Notes under the pieces: generated by a model
Databases searched by the model: none
Seen by the model: the letters and a program-made list of their open reading frames with translations, nothing else
What the model was told of the DNA's origin: nothing
Position numbers and translations under genes: made by a program
Assembly: GCA_902806565.1 (NCBI GenBank)
Contig: CADCXA010000006.1
Span: forward strand, 1,178,001 to 1,242,000
Direction of reading: 5' to 3'
DNA: 64,000 nucleotides
From: Hypoxylon rubiginosum
Lineage: Eukaryota; Ascomycota; Sordariomycetes; Xylariales; Hypoxylaceae
Shown here: positions 1-11,346 of the stretch, one piece after another
Position numbering within the stretch: the stretch's first letter is position 1
How the letters are laid out: every line of letters starts with the position of its first letter

Positions 1-757
1 AACGTCTAGAGAGAGCGAAGAGAGAGACGGATCCAATTCTTTTTTCCCTCCAGAGGCGGCGCGGGCCTCGAGAGGTTATTTCAACCGCTCACATGCCTGG
101 ATAGCTGAATCGATGATGAACACAGGGGAAGAAAAGAAATTTGCCAAGCCCCTTAGCTCAGGATTTGTCTGGCTCACGGCTGAATCCAGACTCTTTGATT
201 TGACCGTGCAGCATGCGCCAACGCTGTAAGACGTCAAGACCTCGCTAAGCGATGCTTTATTTGCTTTGTTCAGCTGGTCCGGATACCGGCACAAGATTCA
301 TCGTAGAGATTGGGTGCAAACAACTAAGACTCCTGATTGTCCAATTTCGCCAATAAACCCAGATTATGCCCATACGTCCGTAATTATCAACAAGTCCGAT
401 CCTTCGGCAGGCCTGCGTAAGGTAATACATGCACGAAATTGAAAGAGTTTCCTTGTCTGTACACTTGGTTTGTGTAGAGATGATTGAGAAGTTTGTCAAT
501 TGCGGCGCATGCACATCATCAAATAGCCCGGTCATTAATGACTCTGAAACATCAATGTTGGAGATTATAAGACACCAAATATACTGGCGAAAACAGCTCC
601 TTTTTTTTTCTTGTCTTGTTTTAAACAGCTAGATAGACTCCTCCCCCCCTCCCTTCCCTTAACTCCATATAGCATGAGTAAAACTCACTTTGGAAAGGAC
701 ATAATAGAACTACCGTCATCAAGCGTCAAAGCCCCCCTGCCTGCTTGTCAAGACGGA
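1..757. other. intergenic, no gene recognised
   Basis: No reading frame here has convincing composition or a recognisable domain. There is an (A)GAGAG-rich start, a T-run near 600 and a C/T-rich stretch near 640-660. The last part probably holds the 3' UTR of the minus-strand gene that ends at 758. Confidence 0.5.
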
Positions 758-1222
758 TCAGTATCGCGGAACATAACGCACCTGCTGGATCGACTCATCC
801 CTAACTTCGTCGACGAAGCGGATCTTGCGGTTTGCCATCTCCTCGGACTCCCGGTCCTCGAGGAGCTGCCCGACGTGCACGGCTCGGAGGGCGTCGACCA
901 GGTGCTCGCCCTTGTCGACCTCGAAGACCTTGCCGCAGCGCTTGGGACTGGGCTCCACCCTCGACGCCGTCTTCTCGTAGACGAACTTCTCGTACGCCTC
1001 CGTCTTGGAGTACGAGCGCCGCAGGATACAATGGCAGGCGATCTGCAGGTCCCTACACTCGCCAATCATCTCGCGGCATTTGGCGTCGACTGCGAGCTCT
1101 GCGGCCGCATCAGCCAACTCGAGAGCGTCAGCGTACTCGGCGCGCGTGGGACTCGGAGCCTCGATGATTTCCTTGGCCTTGACGAGGAGCGCATTGATCT
1201 GGGACAGGGCTGATTCGGACAT
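758..1222 (-). CDS. small acidic hypothetical protein (154 aa)
   Basis: Single-exon frame starting MSESALSQINALL. The protein is helix-rich and acidic. An Ala/Glu-rich N-terminal half (residues about 5-50, LELADAAAELA) is followed by a Cys-containing segment (CREMIGECRDLQIACHC, about residues 49-65) and a charged C-terminal half. There is no signal peptide or membrane span. The frame is GC-rich with preferred third-position C/G, unlike its AT-richer flanks, which supports real coding. The competing plus-strand frame in the same bases is Pro/Arg-rich and looks like a shadow. I do not recognise the family. The cysteines could bind metal or form disulfides, but this is only a possibility. Confidence 0.65.
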   Translation of the reverse strand: MSESALSQINALLVKAKEIIEAPSPTRAEYADALELADAAAELAVDAKCREMIGECRDLQIACHCILRRSYSKTEAYEKFVYEKTASRVEPSPKRCGKVFEVDKGEHLVDALRAVHVGQLLEDRESEEMANRKIRFVDEVRDESIQQVRYVPRY

Positions 1223-1675
1223 GATGTTCTTGCTGTGCTGTGTGACGATTGTTATATATATTCCTTACCTACTTTACCTATGTCCCAGTTCGTGAGTGTC
1301 TATGTAGCTGTTCTGAGGGACACGATAAATTGAATTGTCTCGACACTGGTATATATGTCCTCATGTCTTTCTCAATCGCCGTTGTCTCTCTGCGCTCAAC
1401 ATTGAATGATCCCCCCTTAAAGAGAAATTCAATCGCATTGTCCGAAGGAAGAAACAAAGTCAAAGCTACAACAAAGGCACTCAAAACTCTTGACATTCTT
1501 TGCTTCGCCATAGTAGTGGTCTAGGTGTAAATCGATAATAAGGGAGTGTACCTGGGTAACTAGGGCTTGTCCCATGCAATTTATTAGACAATGCGACCTT
1601 TCTTCTCTCCCTCGAAGTGCATCTCCCTCCTCTTTCCACAAGCGCAAACTACTACTCACTTCCTTGTGAGCTCTT
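1223..1675. other. intergenic between two minus-strand genes
   Basis: About 450 bp containing the promoter and leader of the small gene ending at 758 and the 3' flank of the amidase. TATATATA-like sequence occurs near 1250, about 30 bp upstream of the downstream gene's start. Nothing else is supported. Confidence 0.45.
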
Positions 1676-3413
1676 TTATCGGATAGTATTATGTGCAAGA
1701 TAATCCTTTAAATCCACCGTCGGTGATTTATACGGCTTCAGCGACTTGCGAGTTTGCATGAATTTGTCCACGATGTGTGCCACGAGGAGAAGACCCTCAT
1801 CGTCAAATCTTCTGGCGTAAAGGTAAAGAGAGAAGCTAATAATTGATCAGTGCCTTATTAATTGATACATCATAAGCTGGTCCTCTTACGGAATGCCAGG
1901 CGCGACAGTAACGAGCGTACCTGTCTTGTCGTGTTCTATTGGCGTGCCCTCCGGATAAACCCCTATAGGAACACTGATAACAGGACTTCCACCCATAGCT
2001 GCGAATCTCTGAAATGTCAGTGAAGCTGCCGGTGAGATCAATACCCTGCATTCTGAGTTATCCAGTGCTCCCTCTAGGCCTCCAGGACCGCCGAAATATT
2101 CCTCTTTCCTCAACATCGATAAGTAGTCCGGGTCCCGAGTGCTTGTTCTAGAGGCGGACTCCATGATGGCAATGTTCCTCTCTGGGTATTTCTCCTGAGG
2201 ATCGTTTTTTATTGCTTCCATAAGATCATTCAAGTTCGTGAGCCGGTTTGGATTCGAAGCGAGTGATTGGAGGTAAGCTTCCATGCTTATCTTGAAATCT
2301 GTTTCCATAACCAAGGTTTTCAGTCTTTCTGGAAGGTTCAAATACTCTTCCAGCCCGGGCAGTTGAACGCCATCCGTGATATTTGTCCCAGATGACTGCA
2401 GTACCTTCACCACATGCTTAAAGGCAGCCATCTTCTGTACGTTGGCTGGTTGTTCAGGATCATAAATCACACCAACTTGGATTCCACGAAGGGGTGCACC
2501 GTCTAGCAAAGGGCTCAGAAATGCCCTGTCCAGCTCCACGACATCCATAATCAGTGCGATATCCTTCACTGTCTTGGCCATAGGACCAACGACATCCAAA
2601 TTCGCGGAGACAGGGATGAGACCGTAAGATACGGCCTCGTGTCTGGTAGGTTTAAAACCTACAATGCCAGCTTTCTCAGCTGGACTAACGATGCTTGATA
2701 TAGTCTGGCTCGCGCAATCAGTGGCCAAAGAAAACAGTTGCGGTCGAAAGAATTGACAGATATGTAATGCGAACCTCTGTCCCAAAAGCTGCGGCTGCCA
2801 ACCCAAGCCCGACGCTGATAGCAGAGCCGGTACTGCTCCCAGATGGCTTTTGACCTGGCCAGAAAATCCCGGTTGCCTGGCCACCTCGAGCACTCCAGCC
2901 CGTGTCAGCGTTAGTATGCCTGAAGCCTGCAAATTCCGACATATTAGATTTTCCAAGAATCACGACGCCAGCTTTCCTCAGCATGTTAACAATAGCGGCT
3001 TCCGATGAAGACCTCGAGCCAAGGAGTACGCTGGAGCCGCCGGTGGTCTCGGTCGCATCGGACGTCACGATATTATCCTTCAATAATATAGGAACGCCAT
3101 GTAAAATACTTCTCGGTTAATCATTAGTACGCTCAATTTATGATTTAAAAGCGTGAATATCCAATACGAAATGAGAAACTCACCTTCTTCTCCCTTGCTC
3201 CTTTCTCTCCAAATCTAAGGCCTCAGCAATAGCTTCGGCTTCGGGATTGAGTTGAATGACCGCATGGAAGTGATCATTGGTCTCCAGAACTCTAGCCTGG
3301 TATGCTCGTACTAATTGTGTCGAGGTAAAGACAGCTTTATCAAGGCCTTCTGAAATGTCTTCAATGGTGGCATCGAGTAGCATAGGCACTCGAAGCGCGC
3401 AGACAGCAGTCAT
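1676..3413 (-). CDS. amidase (amidase-signature family), 512 aa
   Basis: Four exons: 3413-3184, 3108-2775, 2704-1890 and 1835-1676. They total 1,539 nt with phases that close exactly. Amidase-signature enzymes hydrolyse carboxamides with a Ser-cisSer-Lys triad. Visible parts are ILLKDN with the catalytic Lys near residue 87, PSGSSTGSA near 165-173 with the cis-Ser, and GTE-TISSIVSP near 186-196 with the likely nucleophile Ser192. The C-terminal APGIPFSLYLYARRFDD matches the family's usual end. Length is normal. Oddly, the usual TDGS or TGGS motif reads TISS across the exon 2/3 junction, whose donor is GTTCGC, so this join is the least certain. Introns are 75, 70 and 54 nt. No signal peptide is visible from this start; an upstream 5' exon cannot be excluded. 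Substrate unknown. Confidence 0.88.
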
Positions 3414-4424
3414 GATTCCTAAGTTTCGACAATATCTCGTTACACATGAAACAGGGGTAATTTATGGGGTAGAAATTAGTAGTGATGCGAGAGAAGAAAT
3501 TGCTTTGACAAGAAAAGGCGGCTTTATAATAAGAGAAAGTCATCTGATGAATTAGATAGCTCTCCCCATGGGAACCTACTAGGCTGTCCAGGAGAGCAAA
3601 TACGGTGGTAAATGTGCCGGACACATTGAGAGATTGTTATTACATCGTAGTCATGCTGGAAACTATTGTCATGATAGTAGTACCTATAATCTGACTGGGG
3701 CAGGCGGTCAATAGAGAATAGGTCGCTATCAGGAATCTGATAGACGTGATGTAGATCTGGCAGCTCTTCGATATATTCAGACGGAATGCAGATGCTAATT
3801 CTCATCATGCATGCATCTGATGACGTGTTCCATGATGTAGAAACTCATGCAATCTCGTCATGTAGAAGTTTTATGACTCTAGTAATTCATCTATATTATT
3901 GACAGTGAACATACCTAGAACTCACAGATGTGCGGTTAGGATTGCTAAAACACGATCGACGGAAGGGCAATGTTTCCAGATATAGCTCCTTAAAGAGATA
4001 GGAATATAGTGCTTGTGTGGCTCCGGATTCAAGAAATCGGTGTGACCTTGTAGGAATAATCAGTAGATGCAGTCCTAAGGGACCCTTTTTGTTAAAGCTT
4101 CTCAAAAAAGAAATGAAAAAAAGGAGACGGCCAATTAGGACACCTAAGCTCACCGGGAAGCTGAAAACTACCTACTCAGCCGCAACGGCAGCACGGATTA
4201 CGCCTCGATTTTCATGCAGTACAACGTGCTTTGCATATGTCCAAGCCCAATTGGCAGGAAGGCTGGCATGGCAGCCATGAACGCGACCTCTCCGACCATA
4301 GGACGAGACCTGCGAGTCATCAACGCGATCAGCGAATTTTCTCGAACTCTAACCAATACTCTGTACCCTAGCCGCGAAATTAGTAAAGCTCTTGCTATTC
4401 CGAGTATAGTACAATCACCTTTCA
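3414..4424. other. intergenic, AT-rich, divergent promoter region
   Basis: About 1 kb between the minus-strand amidase and the plus-strand membrane protein. Repeated GATGATG/CATGAT-type words lie near 3780-3850. No coding frame with family resemblance was seen. The frame at 4214-4489 has no good join to the following gene. Confidence 0.45.
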
Positions 4425-5504
4425 ATGGGTATGAGCATGAAGTCAAAACGAAAGACCACCCTTTACAGTGGTCAGGGGTGGACAAGTAAGTCAATTGCCT
4501 TCCACAATTGTAAGCATAACGACCAAGTTAACCGACTCTGTCTTTCACGCGTAGATAATTATCGAAACACCCAATCGCTATCCGATGCTTGCCATTCGAA
4601 TCTAATATCGATCGCCAAGGCTACTCACGATGCGAACAAAGAGTACCAGTCTGTCGTCGAGATCTACCTTCGGGACCGCGCGCGAAAACGATTTTCGTCT
4701 AGCCAGCCAAGGTTCACCCAGGATGACCTCGATACAATGAAAGCCTTAGTTAAAGGGGGGCCGCCAACGGACACAACTTCCACATCGGAGCTTCTAGAAA
4801 GCTTGAAAGATGTGACGTATACCGATATATGGGACCGGGCCGCTGATAATATGGCATTCCTGAAGGGGCTTAGGAAGCATCAGACATCACAGAAGCACCA
4901 GGATAACGGGAGGAAACGCGCCATCAACTTGAGAAGCTGCCGGATCACGATTGAGACCGGCTTCAATCAAGTTCGGAAGGAGGTGCAAGACTCTAACCTC
5001 GATCTCGATCTCGTCTGCGTTGGAATCCAGGAAAAGATAGAAATGCTCCAAAAGTACGAAAAAGCATATCCCATATCCGTGGATTCCCATCCAGCCACTC
5101 CAATCAAGTCCCAGACGTCCATTCTCATTCTTGTTGTCCTGACGCTCATCATCATCTCGGTCATCCTGATCAGCGTCGCTTGGATCAAATCGACCAGCGA
5201 ACAGGGTTCCGTCGAGGATTCTGACTTCTGGATGCTGATCCCGAACACCATGTACCAGATTCTCGGACTTCTCACGTCGGTCTACACGATACACCGTAGA
5301 GCGCCGGACGACTCTACTGCTTGGAAATGTGCGCTTTGGTTCATGGGCGGTGGTATCTTATGTGGCATCGTATCCGTACCACTGTACCTTCTCGTACCCA
5401 CCATATGGAGCTCGACTGTGTCTCTCTGTGCATCCATAGCGCAATTCGGCGTGATGCTTGAAATTGCTATCATGACGGAGCACCCCAAGCCAAAGCAGGA
5501 TTGA
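4425..5504 (+). CDS. hypothetical four-helix membrane protein (336 aa if spliced)
   Basis: The frame begins MGMSMKSKRK after an in-frame TAG at 4407. A GTAAGT donor at 4486 and a TAG acceptor at 4554 define a 69-nt intron that is in frame and stop-free. Splicing gives 336 aa, retention 359 aa. The N-terminal 200 residues are soluble, basic and helical (KATHDANKEYQ, RDRARKRF, EKIEMLQKYEKA). Four hydrophobic segments follow at about 209-231, 246-268, 279-301 and 305-328, then a short charged tail. No enzyme motif is seen. The layout suits an integral membrane protein with a large cytosolic helical N-terminus. Such fungal proteins are common and uncharacterised; the family is not recognised. Confidence 0.72.
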   Translation: MGMSMKSKRKTTLYSGQGWTSKSIAFHNCKHNDQVNRLCLSRVDNYRNTQSLSDACHSNLISIAKATHDANKEYQSVVEIYLRDRARKRFSSSQPRFTQDDLDTMKALVKGGPPTDTTSTSELLESLKDVTYTDIWDRAADNMAFLKGLRKHQTSQKHQDNGRKRAINLRSCRITIETGFNQVRKEVQDSNLDLDLVCVGIQEKIEMLQKYEKAYPISVDSHPATPIKSQTSILILVVLTLIIISVILISVAWIKSTSEQGSVEDSDFWMLIPNTMYQILGLLTSVYTIHRRAPDDSTAWKCALWFMGGGILCGIVSVPLYLLVPTIWSSTVSLCASIAQFGVMLEIAIMTEHPKPKQD

Positions 5505-5830
5505 AAGAAATCTCAATAACAAACCTGCAATAGTTCAGGACATGTTAATATCTACTTACTGGTTTCGATCACAGCCGTTGATTCAACCACCTAGGTATGT
5601 TTATTTCCCAAACTCTGAGGTAGTGGAAGAAAAGGGGGAATGAAAGCGAAAAGGAGAATCTTGTCATTAGCTACAATCACGTACAGATAGGATGATAACG
5701 AAGATGGTATAGCAAAAGTGAAAGCGTTTTATTGTATGTGGTCTATGGATTCGTCAGGGGCTCAGGGTCAGGGGTTAAGGGTCAATATTCCTGGAGATCG
5801 ATTGTCATAGGAGGCAATTAAATACCCTAC
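5505..5830. other. intergenic between convergent genes
   Basis: About 325 bp shared by the 3' flanks of the membrane protein gene and the amine oxidase gene. It contains a GGGGCTCAGGGTCAGGGGTTAAGGGTC-like purine stretch near 5758. No gene is visible. Confidence 0.5.
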
Positions 5831-8212
5831 CTAGATTACCTGCCCAACAATCGGCTCTTGCAGCGAAACCATGCACTGCGGCAACTCGATCCCGTACGTC
5901 TCGCTCACGAGCGCCGCCACGTTGCCGTCCTCCTCGGTCGCCGCCGGCACGGTGTACCACCTCCGGTTCCGGAGGTCGCCGTCCTGGGCGTTGTCGAAGA
6001 AGTTCTGCGGCGCGAACATGACGCTGCTGACGGCCTCGGAGTACAGGGTGACGGGCACGTCCTCGGCGCGGGTGAAGTGGTGCATGCCGAGGTTGAGCCA
6101 GACGACGAGGTCCTCGTCCTCGACGCCCTCGCCGTCGAACATCTTGGCGAAGTCCTGCTGCGGCTTCCAGGGCATGTTGAGGTTCTGCACGCTGTTGCCC
6201 CACGGCTCCGTGTCGTGCTGCCGCGTCACGGCCAGGTGCGTCTTGGACAGCGCCGTGTTGCGCCGCGAGAAGGGCGAGTTCAGCGTGCTCAGCCGGATGT
6301 TGGACTTGCCCGGCACGATCCGGTACCCCCGCGGCGACCCCCACCGGTTCGTCGCCGTCGCGTGGTTCACCGTGTAGAAGGTCTGCCCGTTTTCCGCCCA
6401 CTGCAGCTCGCGCTCCGTCTCCACGTTGTAGCTCTCCAGCTGCAGCTGCTCGAACTCGCCGAGCTCCGGCCACCACGGCTGCGTCGTGTTCACCGCCTTG
6501 AGCTCCGTCACCTTCAGGCTGTTGGCCGTGCCGAGGATGTCGAAGTCGGCCTTCCACGTCAGCACGTGGTCGTGCAGCGACCCCTGGGTCGCCTCCTGGA
6601 TGCGGGGGCCCCACGCGCCCTGGTCCCGGTAGAAGAAGGACGACTGCAGGTACCCCGAGGCACGCACGGTTATCTCGAGAGAGCCGTCGACGTGGAACGC
6701 GTAGTCGAACAGGTAGTCGTAGTTCCCCACCGTCGCAATCGAACGTAAAGTCAGAAGCGACGCCTTGACGACACCCAGGTTGGAAAATCCGTAGTCGTTT
6801 GAGCCTCCCCCGGCACGGTGTCGCGACAAGGGAAAGCCGGCGTCAGTCTCGAAGATGCAGATAGAATTGACGTTAGTCGTTGTCGAGTTTTTGGTCGGGA
6901 CAGTCACGTTCCAGAACGTAGAGCCGAACGGGCAGTCGAAGCCCTCGACGAGCTGGAACAGATCGGCGCCTAGCTGGAAGTGGGTATCGTGATACAGCGT
7001 CGTGGCAGACTTGGGTTGGAATCCGCCGTACTGCGCGGCAGCCTCTTGCATGGAAAGCTCATATAAAATGCGTTCTCCCTTGAACCGTATGTCGAAGAGC
7101 ATGATACCTAGAGTGCGGGTGTGGGAAACGTAGAACGACCAACCCATATACTCGACGTATTTCTGTTCCGAGTCCAGCTTGTACCGCTTACCACCAACCT
7201 CGAGACTTTGCGGCGCGAATTTCTCTTCTAGTTCGCGGACACCCATCTCGGGATTATACTTCACCAAAGCCCAGTCATCGTCAGACGGCTGGTAGAACTC
7301 CTCCACCAGCTCGCCAGCTTCAAATGCAGCGCGCAGGTCTGCGACGGTGGGAAAGAACCGCGTGTTCGTCACGAGACCCTTGAGTTTGTATAGCGAAGCA
7401 TCAGTGCCAGTAGAGTCGAGTATGACGAAGAAGTCTAGCGGCCTTAGATAACTGGTGGAACCTGGGACCTTGAACATAATGATTTGGAATGCTTGGTTGC
7501 CATCGAGCGACGTCGGCGTCGTAGTAGTCGCAGTCAGGGTCGAATTGGCATTGCTAGACCCATAGTAGACACCATCCAGGAGCGCGGTAGTAATGTCAGT
7601 GATATTGGACATCACTGACACCAGAAGAGGTTCCGACGCAGCACTACGCTTTGAGTCGAAGTACCGTCCGTTGAAAGGAACAGAACCTCCCGTTCCGCCA
7701 TTGTAGGGGTAATCCAGCTTCTGGATAGTAGTCTCGCCGCATACGGGCAAAGGTCCAATCATGTATTCCTGAGAAACGGGCTCCAGCTTACCACCCTCAA
7801 AGATGATGGCTCGAGCCCAAGAGCTAGGCTTCAGCCCTGATCCATCCAGATACGGGAGGGCGTTGGACTTGTTGACGTGTACCGTATCAACATACCAAAC
7901 GTAGTTGTCGTTGACAACTGCCACGTCCGGGTCAGTAAGGTTTAGTCCGGATGCAGGGTCATGGAGCAAATTCCAGACAGCCAAGCTATCCTCGGGCGTT
8001 ATTGGGGCCCATATGTTAGTCTTCGGTGCCGTTACAGACTCGGCTGCCTCGTATATCGAGCAGTCGGAGCACGTCGCATTCCCATAGAATTTACTGCCAG
8101 CGAATTTGGATAGTAATGTCTGTCTCTCGTGTCCTAGTGGTGGCGATGCTACGGCTGCGGCATTCGCGGATGTGGCCACTATCAGAGCTGCAGATACAAG
8201 TCGTTGAATCAT
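5831..8212 (-). CDS. secreted copper amine oxidase (793 aa)
   Basis: One uninterrupted exon. Copper amine oxidases deaminate primary amines to aldehyde, ammonia and peroxide using a topaquinone made from a Tyr. The TPQ site is clear: T-V-G-N-Y-D-Y with Tyr498 as precursor. The catalytic base is probably Asp409 in YHDTHFQLG, 89 residues upstream, as expected for the family. Copper ligands fit His547/His549 (HDHVLTW) and a His at 711-712 (GMHHFTRAEDVPV). The N-terminus (MIQRLVSAALIVATSANAA) is a signal peptide, so the enzyme is probably secreted. Several NxS/T sites fit glycosylation. Length and domain order are those of complete fungal enzymes and no break is seen. GC content rises sharply toward the 3' end (5850-6660). 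Confidence 0.95.
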   Translation of the reverse strand: MIQRLVSAALIVATSANAAAVASPPLGHERQTLLSKFAGSKFYGNATCSDCSIYEAAESVTAPKTNIWAPITPEDSLAVWNLLHDPASGLNLTDPDVAVVNDNYVWYVDTVHVNKSNALPYLDGSGLKPSSWARAIIFEGGKLEPVSQEYMIGPLPVCGETTIQKLDYPYNGGTGGSVPFNGRYFDSKRSAASEPLLVSVMSNITDITTALLDGVYYGSSNANSTLTATTTTPTSLDGNQAFQIIMFKVPGSTSYLRPLDFFVILDSTGTDASLYKLKGLVTNTRFFPTVADLRAAFEAGELVEEFYQPSDDDWALVKYNPEMGVRELEEKFAPQSLEVGGKRYKLDSEQKYVEYMGWSFYVSHTRTLGIMLFDIRFKGERILYELSMQEAAAQYGGFQPKSATTLYHDTHFQLGADLFQLVEGFDCPFGSTFWNVTVPTKNSTTTNVNSICIFETDAGFPLSRHRAGGGSNDYGFSNLGVVKASLLTLRSIATVGNYDYLFDYAFHVDGSLEITVRASGYLQSSFFYRDQGAWGPRIQEATQGSLHDHVLTWKADFDILGTANSLKVTELKAVNTTQPWWPELGEFEQLQLESYNVETERELQWAENGQTFYTVNHATATNRWGSPRGYRIVPGKSNIRLSTLNSPFSRRNTALSKTHLAVTRQHDTEPWGNSVQNLNMPWKPQQDFAKMFDGEGVEDEDLVVWLNLGMHHFTRAEDVPVTLYSEAVSSVMFAPQNFFDNAQDGDLRNRRWYTVPAATEEDGNVAALVSETYGIELPQCMVSLQEPIVGQVI

Positions 8213-9423
8213 ATTTCGTGTATCTCAGGAACGGTGATGAACATATTCAACCAAAGAGACCTATCTATTGGCTATCAATATTTCTAGGAATGGAACATAG
8301 GATACCTTACTTATACCCCTCCGTGACTCAATGGTGGTGCTTTCAGATCTTTCTATACCCCAGCCATCCACCCACCAATGAGATTAGATCTATGTGACTA
8401 ATGCTGAGGGGTGAAATGACTATCAAGAGTGATATCTCGGGCATGGCAACGAAGCCGTGCCGGGGCTGAGCCGACTTCACGTCTTCCTATCCGAATAGGC
8501 AACCCTATCGGCTAAGGCGGGCGGTTTCCGGCCTCCGCCATCGGGAAATGGATAGGTAGCACGCAATACTAAATATGTAGGTAACCAAGAATGGGGGTTG
8601 CGCTGCTGCAACCTAGGTCCTCTCCGGCTTGGCGAGGAGATAAGAATTGTCGTGGTTGAGATAAGACGATATGGTGGGCAGAAATGGACAAGTTCTTCTG
8701 GGCCGGGCTATTCCTATCAATTACGGCATGTACAGTGGAAAGATAATAAACGTTTTGTCGGCTTAATGAATACCGGAAGCTCGAATTACAACTTACTTCG
8801 ATCACTCACCTACGGGACTAACCCGCCGGCGGCCCGAAAAAGATAATAGAAGTGTTTTTTTACTTAGATAATATGTATTCATGGGTTTGTGATATTTTAC
8901 AAAGTCTCACCAGGCAGATAGAATTCTGACTAGCACACCGACACATATAGCTGGCAGTCTAGCCTAGGAGTCGATCTTTAAAAGGATAAGTAAAATGAAT
9001 GAAATGTTTCGTTTTGTGTGGGAGAATTACTAGAATGGCCATTACAAGCTACCATATCTTAATATCGACGTAGGTAATATATTAGGTACCTACCTAGGTA
9101 GGTATATATCGTATTAATCACCTAGGAGGATAGTGATAATTTCATTTATTAAGCGACATTCATCGGGGAGCCCGAGCTGCAGTATATGGGATGCTATTCA
9201 AGGATATGACATGGTATTTTTTATATAGGAAGAAATCATTAAGTATCTCAGTATATAAGATAGTTTACCAATCATCGAATGTAAAGGGTTGTTTATAGGC
9301 TCGGAGTTGATTGCGAATAATGTAATTAAAAAGAAAAGAAGACAAAGGTTCACAGCTAATACTTAAATGTCTATAAAAAAACATCGATAAACAATGAAGT
9401 AGTCCTTTAGTTTCAGTCAACCT
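8213..9423. other. intergenic, AT-rich with TACCTAGGTA motifs
   Basis: About 1.2 kb. The first part is the amine-oxidase promoter. Around 9070-9125 the palindromic words TAGGTACCTA and ACCTAGGT occur back to back. No credible gene. Confidence 0.5.
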
Positions 9424-9957
9424 TTAAAAGAAGGATAGACGGGTGCGCTGTAGATAAGTAGGGTTCCCGGCCGGCATAATGAACATGAAGTAAACATAGA
9501 AGAGAGTGATACATAATCCTAATATCACTCCCCAAAACTCACAAGTGTTCCCATTCACCATGATGGTATTGGCGTAGACTAAGACAGTAGAATCGATCAT
9601 TCCGTACCACATCACCGTGACAAATTCGCTCCAAGTGGCTCCCCACAAACTCCTGTGTGGAAAAAGCCTCATGCGGATGTTAACAAATATGGTACTGATT
9701 ACCCAAATCCAGAAGAGTTGATGGATGAGAACCTCGGTTGAAAAGTTGATGGTCGAACTGATGACTGAATTCTCCTTATTTAAGTCATAATCTATCTTCC
9801 ATGTAATCAAAGGTGCCAAGCGCCAGAAGCTTAATGAGTTTTGAGAAGGAAGACGAAAGATTTTACCGGGCAATGACGAAAACTCGGCTGGGAGGTCGAA
9901 CACTGGGGACTCGGCCCCAGGGGGGCTGTCGGTAAGAACAGGGTATGTTGAAGACAT
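9424..9957 (-). CDS. hypothetical small membrane protein (177 aa)
   Basis: Single frame starting MSSTYPVLTDSPPG. A polar, Pro-rich N-terminus (about 40 residues) precedes several hydrophobic segments: about residues 77-95 (LIHQLFWIWVISTIFVNI), 110-128 (FVTVMWYGMIDSTVLVY) and 140-162 (FWGVILGLCITLFYVYFMF). It ends in a short basic tail. It could be a three- or four-helix protein or a fragment of a larger one. AT-rich composition and isolation lower confidence. Family not recognised. Confidence 0.45.
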   Translation of the reverse strand: MSSTYPVLTDSPPGAESPVFDLPAEFSSLPGKIFRLPSQNSLSFWRLAPLITWKIDYDLNKENSVISSTINFSTEVLIHQLFWIWVISTIFVNIRMRLFPHRSLWGATWSEFVTVMWYGMIDSTVLVYANTIMVNGNTCEFWGVILGLCITLFYVYFMFIMPAGNPTYLQRTRLSFF

Positions 9958-11346
9958 TGCGAATCAATTGATTGATTGATTTTGCGAGAATTCTGTTAGT
10001 CCAGAAGCTAGGCTGAATGTGCCTTTGATATAGCTTGTCGTTGTAGGACAGTTGCGTCATGGAACTGAAGGAGAACCCTCGAAATATATAGATATGGGTT
10101 TTCGAAACAACTAGACTTCTTGTAAAGGGACAACACCCATATGTTTGAACAAGTCAACTAGGGGTGCTTTGTGTTTTGCTTAGGTACCTAGGTATCTTAC
10201 TTACCTAGGTGGGCAGGCTGTATTATATGTAACAGTTTCTTTCATGATTAAGAGGTTATTTCACGAGACGTTTCTCGACACAATACTTGCATCGAACAGT
10301 GGAGGGAGCTTCAAATTATTCAGAGTCCAAATTTGAACAAATACCTGTCTAAAACAACAACATACTAGATAAATTCAAGCTGTGTATGATTTACATCCTA
10401 GAGACCCAGCATTCCAAAAGCAAGAATCTCATGTTGCTTCTTGAGTAGGCTCGTGATACGTCTGTCGACGTCGCTGCACTTGCAATCCAAACTCGCGGGG
10501 TGATAGACAACCCCGTCATGGCAAATCATGGTCGGTTCTTCCGTCTCTCAATGCTCGTGGCACCGATAACGTCCGTCAATATTGACGTCAGCGTACCGCC
10601 AGCGCGGATTCGAGTGCGGATTCATGCTTCGCAGCAATCGGGGCCCTCGTGTGGGCGAAGCAAGCTGTTTCACGGCAGCGCATAAGCAAATCAGGCCTCC
10701 GCAGCGGGCCGGACCCTCTCCACGAAATGCATCTCGACGGCCTCGAGTCAGGAGAGAGGACATCGGATTATGCGGGATGGGATCACGGGGGAAATATTCG
10801 AGGGAAGAGAGAGTAGTCTGTGCGTGATGGCTAATAAAATTGCCCTACAGGATTTGGTTTGGGGTTGGTGGGCGCCAAATGGCGGTGACGATGTGGTCGA
10901 ACGTCGCTGGCTCGCTGAGGCGGTTTCAGCTCCACTTTGCCCGCCTCAATCCCCCGGCGGCCGAGAGCCCCCTGGTGGTCTGGGCTGACAACTGGACCGT
11001 AAGACTAGGATATCGGCGCGGTGTGGAACCTCATCAAGTGGTCGCGACCATTGGCAACCGCAGAAGATGCATATCCAGGTGGAGTGGATGGAGTGGAATG
11101 GAGTTGGGCAGCATCACCGACTGGGCAAAGACCCGACAAATAATAAGGGGTCGATTTAATCAACCAACACATGCTGGGACTAGCCGAAATGTTCCCTCCT
11201 CCTTCTAATTCAGCCACTGGAGGACGAGTGTCTCTCTCTCCTTCATGCCCAAATATAAACTCCGAACGAAATCGGCGCAACCTCTTTTGATGTTCCCTTT
11301 TTCCCTCTTTTCTCCCCCTCCTAGCTATTCTTCTGTCCCGTCAGAG
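9958..11346. other. intergenic
   Basis: About 1.4 kb. TACCTAGGTA-type palindromes occur at 10180-10215. A GC-rich block at 10480-11050 gives several overlapping frames in all phases with no domain resemblance. A pyrimidine-rich tract ending CCTAG at 11294-11323 just before the next gene could be the 3' end of a 5' UTR intron. Confidence 0.45.

Noticed and set aside
611..1213. 200-codon plus-strand frame opposite the first gene
   Set aside because: Antisense of the GC-rich 758-1222 gene; the minus-strand protein has better composition and a clean Met start.
4214..4489. 91-codon frame as first exon of the four-helix membrane protein
   Set aside because: Its GTAAGT end does not join the downstream frame in phase; the frame starting at 4425 does.
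5858..6748. Long plus-strand frames (to 296 codons) under the amine oxidase
   Set aside because: Arg/Val/His-rich shadow of high-GC coding DNA; the minus strand carries all the amine oxidase motifs.
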